Shown: in pieces, positions 33,202-46,195 of the stretch | Layout of the letters: each line of letters begins with the position of its first letter | Numbering within the stretch: the first letter of the stretch is position 1 | Assembly: GCA_019722365.1 (NCBI GenBank) | Contig: JADFUC010000374.1 | Span: 62,001 to 126,000 of the forward strand | Direction of reading: 5' to 3' | DNA: 64,000 nucleotides | DNA from: Lithospermum erythrorhizon | Lineage: Eukaryota > Streptophyta > Magnoliopsida > Boraginales > Boraginaceae | Notes under the pieces: model-generated | Database searches by the model: none | What the model was told of the DNA's origin: nothing | Seen by the model: the letters and a program-made list of their open reading frames with translations, nothing else | Translations under genes and position numbers: made by a program

Positions 33202-36200
33202 AGTTGGTAGGATGGGTGGTGAGGGTACTACTACTACCACTGGTGTTAGTGTTGTTCGTCTACATAAAGATGGTCGTTTTCACAAGTGAAATGTGACTAA
33301 GAGACTTTTTGATGTTTTTATAGTGAAATGTGACTTTGGTTTTATTGTTTTTTATATGGTAGAACATGGGGTGGTTCATGGTTGTGTTTGTTGGAAGATG
33401 TCATTTTGGTGTTATGGTGTTAAAATTAGTAACATGATGTATACATTATGTATTTTGTTTTAGCATTTGTTTTGGAGTTCAGTGATGGTATGGTAATTGT
33501 TTTGAGTAAATCAAGTACTCCGTAGTATTCAACAATGGAACATTTTAAATAGGTGAGCTTAAGGAGGCTGTAGAATGATTCTAAACTTTGATTGTAGCGT
33601 ACAATTATTGGGTATTCCTTAACAGAGTACTTATAAATTACTAGCCAAGACATTGTACGTTATATAATTTGGATTATGTTTAATTTGAAATCATTCGAAA
33701 ATAAGATATTTTACCTTCTTCATATTTTTTAATTTTTTTTTTAATTAATGTTTTATTTTTTGAGTATATTTTGATCGTAAATATTTTTAAATATATTATG
33801 AAAAATTACAATAAAATATAATGATTACAATTTTATTTATAAAATTAATAATATCAATTTTATAGTTTTCTTTTTTTTTTTTTGGATAATAAATGTTTAT
33901 TTTTAATATATTTTAAGTATAATTTTACAATTAAGTAATATTATTTAAATTGTGTATATATTTAAACAAATTTTCAAAATTCATTAAAATCTGAGAAACC
34001 GTTATTATATATTTTACAATTCAATATCACTTTAAGAATATAATTATGACTGATTAAATAACTAATTTAATATAGAACTATCTGTTTAATTTATCATGTG
34101 TAGAAAGATTTATATTCAACTATTTTATTTATATTGTAAATTTACATGATATCTGTGAAGTTTTACAATTTCAACAGTCAGTGTGAGAATATTAAGACCA
34201 CGTATTATTAAAATGGCCCGATCCCAGATTAATAACTATTTTTTAAATTGAATATTACCTAGCAGCATTTTTGAGTTGCGATATTTCAAATACATATAGT
34301 TGTTGTTTTTTTACATTTTTCGTTTGTAGTTACTTTTCAAATTATATGGAGTAGAATAGGTTAGTATTGATATGATTTTACATATACTTATGAAAATAAA
34401 TTTTATTCCTTATGTATTATTGATATGTTATTATTATAATTTTGTATTCTATATTCTTTTTCAAAGAAGTCAATAATGAATCTTGGCCCAAATTCTTGAT
34501 ATTTTAGTAAGAGAAAAGATAATATTTTCATTTATATTATACTTTACTATTTTTATTTAGTAAGTTAATAAAAATAATTATTTGATAAGTTTAAATAAAT
34601 ATTAATTAAAATTTGTAATAAAAATATTTATTGAACATGTATCCATCGCAGTCCATAAAATATTCTTTGATATTAAAGGATTATCTTTTGTCCAATTGTT
34701 GAGTGGTGTTGGAAGCCCCTTGTGATAATAGAATTTTGAAACCTAATTGACGTTTTGTTTAGTGCAGTTTGTTGTAGTCGAACTCCGTTATAACATACTA
34801 TGCTTAAATAATGAAAAAAAACTTGCTAAAATAATTTTCCACGAAATAGGTGGTGCCGTTATTATTGTTATATTTTTAATATATTACTGGCTTTATATAG
34901 TAAAATATTTAATTTAAAATTTGATGATTAGCTATTTATATTTTACACACAATTATTTATATGTATTGTAGAATATTTTTAGAAGTATAGTTTAATTATT
35001 AAAATATTAAATTGAACATTTGAATATAGTATTTTTATTGAGATGATATCTTTGGATGTTTATTAATACTTGCCACAAAATAGAATGAAATTTATATATA
35101 AAAGGAAAACAAATGAATAATATATTATTATTATATATAATAATAAGTTGCATTATTATTATGCATTAGAATCAGGAAAAGAAAATAATAAAAGAAGAAA
35201 AATCGTTAATGTGAGGAGGAGAGTAGTGAGTATTTTTATCCAAGTATTGTTGTTTTTAGCGTGAGGAGGGTCAAAGATGGCATTGACTACTATTAACGTG
35301 AAAGGACAATAATTATTTTACTGAATTAGTATATGAAGAAGAAAGTAGTAGTATGTAAGGAATATGAAGAGGATTTGATGATTAATATTAGATTTAATAT
35401 TATTCGTTTATTTCTATGAAGAACATTTGAAGATCAATATTTATTAAATAGGATATATAGAAGAAAATTGTGTTTGCTAATATTAATTAAATATTATTTA
35501 TTATATACATGAAGAAAATTTAATGATTAATATCAGTTAAATAGGGCATATGTAGAAGAAAATTGTGTTAAATATTAGTTTAATAGAATTAGTATTCTTT
35601 TCATAATATATTTCATCAAGTTATATTTTGCCTAAGTTTTAGAGAGAGAGAGAGATAATTTAGTCAATTAATAGAGTAAAAGTAAAAGAAACAAAAGAAA
35701 GCAATTTTATTAACTTTTTATATATTTTTTAGTGATAATATTGAGCAAGTACTTAAAAGTCAGCGAAGACTACTAAAAAATCAGAAGAACTATTGATGAT
35801 GCCTCTCAATTGAAATTGGCTCGATATGCATCGTACCTTGATAATGAGCCTGATATTTGGTGGCGATAAATCAACGTATGATATAAAGCAGCGTGTCGAG
35901 ATTGACAACTTTAATGCAAAATTTGGAACCGTTACGCGGAAAAAACTGCGAAGCGGAAGAAATTTTAATTTTCATTATGACACTCCATTTCTATGTTATT
36001 TTTCATCAACTTTTTCTGCTAAAATTAATGGGTCTCGTAGTGAAATTTAAAAATCATAAACCTAAAAGTAATTGGAGTACTTTATAAAGATAATAAAAAA
36101 AGTATTTAATGTAAAAATATTTACCCGGTATTTGTATGAAAATATCTTCATGCTCATTTAGAGTAATTCCGATAGGAGATATTTAAATTCTTTAAAATAT

Positions 36201-37180
36201 TTCATCTGGCATCGAGCTTTATTATTATTTAAATATAATCCAAATATTCGTAATTTTTCTGCTCGCTTATTAGGAGATATTTGAAAAAAGTTATTTAATT
36301 TTATTCATCGCATCGTTAACATATATTCCACTTATGTATATTTTTTGGTGTCCAATCAAACAATCGCGATCTCCATTTATATATATTTAAAATAAAAAAC
36401 ATTGCTAGTTTTTTTGAAAACAAGTTGAAATAATAAATCAAAAAGGCCAAATAAAAGATGGGATAAAATGATGAAACTGTGGCACGAGGGGATTGGCTCA
36501 TTTTGATTTCACCCTTATCCCTCCATTTCCCATCCATCTACTGTGTCTTGATTAATACCTCACTCCAATTCTTTTGTCAGAAAAATTTAATTATTGAATA
36601 ATTCTTTGAAAATGGGAACAAAGATTATCCCCTCCAAATATCTCCTACTAAAGCCAAATATCCCCTTACATACTCCCTATTGAAATTGGTCTTAGTAGTA
36701 GAAGTATATTATTTCTTATAAATGTAACACTTTAATACTCTTGAGATGTTATTAATTCTTAAGTCTATCTTTAAGACTCGATTTCATATAGAACAAGGCG
36801 AGCTTGAGGTTTGATAACCCATGTTATTGGGTTTATTAGATGCTTCAAGACTAATAATTATATGATTGCTTTCGAGTATCGTGCTATTTTTTATACTCGA
36901 TTCCGAATGAGTCAGATCATTTGGTCGGAATGAGAAGGTAACATATTACTCCAATCAATGTGTATATATATAAAATATGGATAAAGTTTCGAATGTGTCT
37001 ATTCTAACAACTATCAGATGAATGTACTTTATCAAATAAGATCATTACCCTAATTATTGTGAATAAAAAACAATATTTTATATTCGTATATAACTCGGGT
37101 TTTAGTTCCAAATAAATTTATTGGGTCGAATATTAAACGGGTTACCCGATCCGCTAGCAAATGCAAAACCATAAACCACA
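33202..37180. other. AT-rich spacer, no gene seen
   Basis: This is 4 kb of mostly A+T sequence. The first 110 bp retain the old C-terminal coding frame of the LEA gene. A repeated GAAGAAAATTGTGTT block occurs near 35462 and 35555, and a short (GA)n at 35641-35655. Small open frames at 35826-36087 show no family resemblance. Confidence 0.45.
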
Positions 37181-37185
37181 TAAGA

Positions 37186-37236
37186 AGGCCCATTGAACTT
37201 CAACCCTATTCCCCCCTCTCGCCGTCCCCTATAAAT
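37186..37236 (+). promoter_or_regulatory. eL24 promoter: site II (TGGGCC) and TATA box
   Basis: AAGGCCCAT at 37186-37194 is the reverse complement of a TGGGCC site II element, typical of plant ribosomal-protein promoters bound by TCP factors. A TATAAAT box lies at 37230-37236, about 100 bp before the ATG. ATTAGGGC at about 37243-37250 resembles a telo-box. Confidence 0.7.
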
Positions 37237-37331
37237 TCCTCCATTAGGGCTTCCTGAACATTTTCTAAGGAACACCTCCAACAGCAGCAGGTACACCTTT
37301 CGAAGCAGCAGGTACAACTTCATCAGCAGCC

Positions 37332-39101
<1,770 letters not shown>

Positions 39102-40780
39102 AGTGTTAACATGTCTGTTTTTCCCATTGACATTTGTAGGCAGTGTGTAATAGCTTTGCCATTCTTCTATAAGCATTTTCTAGTCGTTCATTTTATGAAT
39201 TATATTTGTGTTACAGATTTGGTGTTTCAAATTTTGTTTGCTGCAATGTTATTTTGTCTCCCTCATTTCCATAAGAGGACCTCAATTTAGGTAATTGTTG
39301 CTCAAAGTTCAGCATGTGATTCAATTTTAGAACTAATTGGATATGATTTCTGAATCAAAATGTATAATCAAACTCATCCTCAATTCAGTTAGAGCTTATG
39401 ACAGATGCTGCCTATGTATTGCAAAGATAAAAAGAAAATAAACCAAGAAATGTGCACATGTAATGAGCTGCAAAAATATATTTGAAGCAGTTTTAGCCAT
39501 TCATAACCTTGAAGGGTTAGAGCAGGATCACAAAGTTAGTTCAAAGTCGATTGTTGGTAATGAATTATGCTCACCACTCCTCTACTAGTTCCCTGCTGCC
39601 GGAAACACTAAGCTTCACAGCTTCGATGGTCATCACGATTATTCCATACATTGTTACTTCATAATTTACCTATATATATCGTATGTCGTCACTTTTGTTG
39701 ATTATGGAATATCATAGCCTTCTTGGAAAAAAACACCAGCATCATTGATCTACCTACTTAAAAATTAAGATAACTGTCAAAATACATAACTACCAATATT
39801 CCTTATACAAAATGCATAATTACCAATACTCTTTATACAAAATATTAGTCACGAGAATCAATGAAATTATAAATGTATTTCTTTCCATAATCGAATATAA
39901 GTTTTTTTGTCGTTATTTCACTTAGTATCCAAGTATCGATATGAAGATATGAGATTTGTTGGAGGTATGGATACGTTGAATTAATGTACAATTTATAACT
40001 CATCATTTAATGCATCCCGATAACGTGATGTCGATGGAGGGTAAAGTGAGCTTAAGCAATGGCGTATTGATAAATTTTTTAGTGCTCATTTACTTGCTTT
40101 AATTTTTAAGTTGGTATTCCATTCATAAACGGAATATATTATACTAACAATTCAAAAAAAAAATTATTATAAATCACTATTGAATGACACTTGTGTATCG
40201 ATAGCTAATGTCTATAAAATATGATGTGCAATTAAGATAAGTTCGCACGCATTGTGGTTTCCTTCGTAGTTAGAATTTAGAAGGCTTGAGCCAACTTGGC
40301 TCAAGCTATCGACAACTACTAGAGCCAATTGCATTGCAACACATTCTTTTCTGACTTGGATATGATTATGCTCGCCTCTAGCACATCGTGAAATAGAAAT
40401 ATGGTTCAACATGAGAATTCAAGAAATAGCTCCTTATTTTAAGCAACCATATGACCTCAATAAGTGAGGTCTAAAAATTCATAAAACTTTCACATCCAAG
40501 GTCTCTTACCAACAGGATTTTTTTAACAAAATACAAAATGTTTAGGAATTAATTTGAACGAAGAAAGATTCACATCTTTGTAGCTCCAGAAGTGAACATA
40601 GAATTCTTAATAGGAAACATCAAGAACAAATCCGACCACCATTACCAATAAATACGAAAACAAAACTCGACAAACTACTAGATATCCCTCTACATTCCTC
40701 CTGACCAACACAAACAAAATAGATACTCCAAAATAATTGTTAAGAGTAGACGAAGACCAAGGACCATCCACGACCAGCTT
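39102..40780. other. convergent spacer, no gene seen
   Basis: It contains the 3' UTRs of eL24 and of the HD2 gene and otherwise non-coding AT-rich sequence. The open frame at 40212-40412 (-) has no recognisable features. Confidence 0.45.
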
Positions 40781-43413
40781 CTACTTTCCAGCGCTGTGCT
40801 TAGCTTTGGTGTGTGATTGCAATGCATTTTCTGAAGCAAATGTCCTGTGGGATGGGAGAATAAACACAATTATTAACAATTAAAATAAGATAATACACGT
40901 TTGGTGACTGGCTAAATAAACACACTTACTTCTTGCAAGGACCGCAAGAATGAGAGCCAGCTGATTTTGGAGTCTGCTGGCTAGCCTTGTTAGTAGCAGG
41001 AGTTTTCCCAGCCTGTTTTGATGGATGGGGAGTTGCTACATGAACACTCTTTTTACCATCTGAAACCACATATCAAATAGAGAAAATTAAAATATACACA
41101 AGGGACCTTATACTTACAAGAGGTGGAATTTAAAAAAAAATATAAACCGCATACCAGTTTTTTGTGGTGTAACTAACTTAGCCTTCTTTTCCGAGACAGG
41201 GGTCTTAATTGCTGATTCTGCACCTCTCTTCTTGGAAGGAGCCGCCTTCAGGAAGGGGCAAGCAAATATAAGCCATATCAAAAAGGTCATTTCTTTAGAT
41301 AAAAAAGACAGAATTTTGGGACTACCTTCTTTGGTGTATCATCGTCTTCATCAGATTCCTCATCCTCAGAGTCGCTATCATCCTACGACCAAAAGATCCC
41401 AATTTGAGATCACTTCATATAACAATAAAGGCATCCTACCATATTTTTTCAAATACTAAACCAAGTGTGTTTTACCCAAATAAAAAAAACTACATTGTTT
41501 CATATATGAGCCACCATATCATAACTATTAATCAAGTAAAAAATAAGCATGCATGACTTCAAAGACGAATAGACATACAACATATACCGCATCCATCATG
41601 TCTTCATCACTGGCCCCATCTTCATCTGATGAACCGTCATCATCTGAACTGTCATCATCTTCCTCAGGCTTTTCATCTTTGGTGGGTTCTAGAATTTGAA
41701 CCTTTTGCTTACCAGCAGCAGAGTCCTTAGTATCTTTAGCCTTCTCAGCAATCACAGGTTTGCCTGCCTTAGCTTTGATCTCAGGTTTGCCTGTGGAAAA
41801 AAAACAGTTAAAATTAGCATAATGACATATAGAGAAGAAAGGAAGGAGACAATCTCGTTACACTTATCTAACCATTGTTTAGATCAAGTGGTATATCATC
41901 GTCTTCTGATTCATCAGTATCTGTTTATAAATGAAGTAATAAGTTATCAGTAACTAAATCCTTCGTGCTTAATAACTAACAGAATGCAAACTAAACAAAC
42001 AGAAGATGCACATCTTACCAAATTCTTGCTCCGTGAAAGGATAAAAAGAGACGAGTCAAAGAAATACACGTAACCAAACATAAACATTTTCAGAATACAA
42101 TGTAGCTGGATGCAGCTGTTAGTATCAATAATTAAACAAAACAAAAGGAGTTCAAAGGATATTCTTCAGCAGGATTGGTAGACTTGTATCCAAAAAAGTA
42201 GATACTTCCAGATTTGAGGTTGTGAGATAGTTCAAAATCTCTATCAAAAACCAAGTCAAATAGCTGCTGGGGTAATTTATCGGACATGAGTGTTCCAAGA
42301 ACCAGCTTCTTGCCTTCAACATTCACAATAAGGCTAACGGATTCGATTTTGTTAGCTTTCACCTCACCGAATGAAGCCTGTGATAACAATGAGGCCATTA
42401 ATACATTGAAATCGACAAGTTATCGAAGTTTAAAAATGCTACATCATATCCCCCAAACTAACCTGTGAAAGATGAATAATCATACCCTCTCCAGGCTGAA
42501 CTTTGAGTGGTGAGCCACTCTTAACCTCAACGCCTAAATAAACAAAAGAAAACATAACAAACACCATCTTCGTTTAAAATTAGGAAGCATAAAATTATAT
42601 AAAGAAAGACGGACAAAACAAACACTCAAAAGAACAAATTATAAATCCAATAAAACTATAATTAGTTATACAACCATCCATTTTTCTTGAATGAGCTTAC
42701 ACTCTTCAAGAGTCACACTAACTATCTTACATCCTTAACTAAATTCAACGTGTGTTTCGGCTTATCGTGCACATAAAATTCAAAACTACAACAATTAACA
42801 GACATTGCACACAAAAGTATCGCTTGCATCAAATTATCAACCACCACACATGAAATATATAAATATTCTCATAAGATAACCCAAATAGAGACATATCAGG
42901 AGCTAACATAAACTGAAACAAATTAATAACCATACATTCACTTCAATACGCTCAGAAAAAAACATAATTCAAAAACATTCGAGTTAAAAAATCAAACATT
43001 AAACAATCATAATTCAAAAAAAAATCGAAACTGGGCAATCTTTTGATATATTAGAGAAATTAGCATATATGGAGCTCCGTTTTCAATCAAACTCCTGAAA
43101 ATAAAATAGTCAATCCATCATAAATCTACATATATAAAAACATTCGAGTTAAAATTCAAAAAGTCAACCATCACAATTCAAAATTAGACAATCTTTATAT
43201 CAAAATCACTAGAAAAAACATCATATATTCAGCTATATTTTCAACCATGCTGAACAAAGCAAAACCAAAAAAAATATTCCAACTTTAACACTTTCTAAAA
43301 TGCATTAACTACAAACAAACGAATATATAAAACCTATAAAATTAAAAATATGATAATTGAATTAAATAATAAGTATAAATAAAGGGTATTTTATAATTAC
43401 CCCAAAATTCCAT
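40781..43413 (-). CDS. HDT: HD2-type histone deacetylase
   Basis: Ten minus-strand exons are joined in frame: 43401-43413, 42463-42533, 42163-42377, 42019-42032, 41873-41920, 41588-41790, 41326-41382, 41155-41245, 40930-41059 and 40781-40844. They encode 301 residues. The plant-specific HD2 N-terminus MEFWGVEVKSG is present, with His25 and Asp69 at the positions held to be important in maize HD2. A nucleoplasmin-like fold follows to about residue 100, then long acidic tracts (DDDSSDDDGSSDEDG) and a basic region (KKRGAES, KKAKL). The C-terminal C2H2 zinc finger is CGPCKKTFASENALQSH..KH. The family acts in nucleolar and chromatin repression. Intron 3 (42033-42162) looks like a U12 AT-AC intron, followed by a 14-nt exon. 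Which HDT paralogue this is remains open. Confidence 0.94.
42033..42162 (-). other. probable U12-type AT-AC intron
   Basis: The intron starts ATATCCTTT, the exact U12 AT-AC donor consensus, and ends TTTCAC. A branch-site-like TTTCTTTGAC lies 23 nt before the acceptor. No GT donor near the exon end keeps the frame. Skipping the following 14-nt exon would put a stop in exon 5. The joined codons read AEEEQEF, continuing into the acidic region expected of HD2 proteins. Confidence 0.8.
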
Positions 43414-43545
43414 TGTTGATTAGTAAGAGAAGATATGAAACTGATAAATGTAGGGTTTAAAGAGAGCGGCGAAGAGTGTGACTGAGGTTGAGGGTTTAGG
43501 GGCGTTGGGAATATAGGAAATTTTGAAATTGGGCACAGAAGCTTA

Positions 43546-46195
43546 TTTTTGTGAAATTATTATTTTAGCCTTCCATTTAGAGGTATGTTTTTAGTCAGTT
43601 CAGGGTAATGTGTGTTTTTGAATCAGTGATGTAATTTACATTATTATGGTTTGATATTTGAATTTTGATTGATGTTTTATTTTGAGAGATGATATTTATA
43701 GTGAATAACTTTTTTAAATTTATTAGAGTAATTTTTGTAACGATCATGTTACAGGTAAATGCCTTTGCGAGTTAGAATGAAATAAAATCGCGGGCAAGAA
43801 TCGCTACGTCGATGAATTGATTTTAGAAAAAGCGCATTTTGTAACAAGCTCAACGATATCATATGCATATGAAAGCAGCGCTTTTTGAAAAGTTAAGTGA
43901 CTACTAGCCGCATGCTCTTAATCCGCGGAAACGTAATCAGTAAATACATCAGCAAGTATTTTCAAAATAGCCCATACAGACAAAAGCACAATCGACAAAA
44001 TGAAAGAAAGCTGTGAGGATCATTGTATGCGTGCACAAATTAAGTATGGCTTAGAAGAAAGCTGTGACGGAAGAGCAGCGCTTGTCATCGACTTCTTGAT
44101 AAAATTGCCGCCCATTCTGAGAATAGAGTGTAAAAGGCTGAGAAAGCTTAGTGAATATATATCTCGAGAATGAAATCCAGCTTGGAGTTACCTTGATATT
44201 GTACCCGAATGAATTAATATTACCATGACGAAGGTGGTATATGATTTTATTCAACAGGTCTTAATATAAAGTCGCTAATAAATTCATTATCGTTTTAAGC
44301 CCAAAGTCATAAATTGTTCTTAGCGAGGATTATAAAACAATGGCAATCACCTTGATAACATGCATTCGATATCGAGGAAAACTATAACAACATCATGACG
44401 ATCATTGACTCTACATAAGAATGATACTTGACGCATGGCGCATCGGCGGTAGACATCTTGGCAATAGCGACCAACTCGGTAGCGTATCGACTCATACGAC
44501 TCGACAACGGTATCAACTTATGACTCGACCACGGTATCAACTCGACAACTCGATATAAGTCCGGTTCTACAACTAATGCGCGTATAATCCTTTTCTGACT
44601 CTTGAGGAGAAACTTATCTTACGTCGTATGCTTCTCGCGAAGAATCGTAACAAGGTGCAGAAGCGATCACTTAGAATCGTTACTAAGTGCAGAAATGACT
44701 CGCCCCAAAATGGTACTAGGAGCGAAGCTAGTGCTGGACAAACAACTCAGTGACAACGTCGAATCATATACAACTCTTCTAATACATTTCAGCCAACTCC
44801 TCAAAAACACTATACAACTCGTAAGACCCATGGAAATACAACTTCAGCGTATGACACTTGTATGTCAGCATATAATTCCATTCAAATCACATATATACAC
44901 ATACACATATTAAATAATCAAATAGTTAATCAACGCCCGTGGGAATAGATACTGCTTTCAAACTAACTAAATGAGCTCCGGCGCAATGCATGATAGTCGC
45001 TTTCCGCGTCAGCGCTAAACACATTCAAAATTGTAATTACTATACGCAACTAGTAATATAACATTATATACATATATATAAATAAATTATCGATACCCCA
45101 AAATAATAACAAAAGTTTTCCTATCGCCTTGTTGGCAGGTTCATGACCTTTCTATTAACAATCAAGTTCCGGTAGCTAGTTAAAGAAAGAACACAGCGTT
45201 CCGATATTACACTAATCATCATATTTCTAATCATCTTTGATCTCCGATCAATTAAAATACTCGACTTCTGAACTAGAAATATCCGAACATTTTCTAATCA
45301 CCACAAAATCACAATTTACCTCAAAATAATCTAAGTAAAGTCAGAGGTATACTTACATCGTTTTAAAAGCCATTTAGAAAAAAAGTCAGCAAAAAGTCAG
45401 CAAAAGTCAACTATAATCCTCGACAATTTCGGCCATAAATCGATAATTATCGCTCTTATACGATGTCCCAAAGCTTAAATGGCGATTCTATATAACATAA
45501 TAAACATATTTCAGAAGTCAACTCAAAATTTCCCAAAATTAACATCTCAAATCAAGAGAAATACTCCAAAAGATTGAACTTTCTTACCTCAACACGTGAG
45601 AAATGGCTGGAAACTCAGGAAATTTTAGGACCCAAGCTTCCATGAAATGAGGAAGAAAATGGAAGAAATCTTTGAGGGAAAAGATGGAGGAGTTACTTGG
45701 AAGAATTGGATTAAGTTGAGGATAACTATAAAAAAGGTCTAGAGTGGAGATTAAGCCCATTTCCAAATATCTGAAACTACCGGCTTTACCGTTAGGTTCT
45801 CGGTTTGTTCATAATATGGGTTTAAACAGCGCCCTCTAACGCAAAATTAAATTCTAAGCACAAAATAATATTCTACGATAATACTCATACGAAGCTTGGT
45901 TATCACATTTTTAGTACTATTTAACTCTATTTTTCTATATGCTTTTAATCGGACTCGGTGTAATGTATGTTTTCAAAGGCTAAATGATGTAATTTACATT
46001 ATTATGGTTTGATATTTGGATTTTTTGATTGATGTTTATTCCCGAAGATGATATTTATAGTAAATAACTTTTTAATTTATTACAATAATTTTTTTGTGAA
46101 ATTACTATGTCTTTGGTATGCTTTTAGTCGGATTGATTGTAATGTATGTTTTGGAAAGCCCGTGATGTAATTTTACATTATTATGAACTTAGCAT
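43546..46195. repeat. about 150-bp tandem repeat split by an insertion
   Basis: Copies at about 43555-43735, 45930-46100 and 46100-46195 share GATGTAATTTACATTATTAT, TTTGATATTTG and GATGATATTTATAGT blocks. The first copy is interrupted by the 2.17-kb element described separately. The intact second-to-third copy junction serves as an empty-site model. Confidence 0.8.
43736..45906. mobile_element. 2.17-kb insertion, candidate solo LTR
   Basis: The segment starts TGTAACGATC and ends GGTTATCAC, giving imperfect short inverted termini. It is flanked by ATTTT direct repeats at 43731-43735 and 45907-45911. Removing it and one ATTTT rejoins a 150-bp tandem repeat unit that matches its uninterrupted neighbour. 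Base composition is less AT-rich than the flanks, and no gag or pol is visible. TGTAAC-starting LTRs are common in plant gypsy elements, so a solo LTR is the leading reading. A non-autonomous DNA element is the alternative. Confidence 0.65.

Noticed and set aside
41528..41755. 75-residue acidic protein on the minus strand
   Set aside because: It is exon 6 of the HD2 gene read into the following intron.
44602..45766. Open frames inside the 2.17-kb insertion
   Set aside because: They are short, without start context or similarity to gag, pol or transposase. They are likely chance frames in non-coding repeat DNA.
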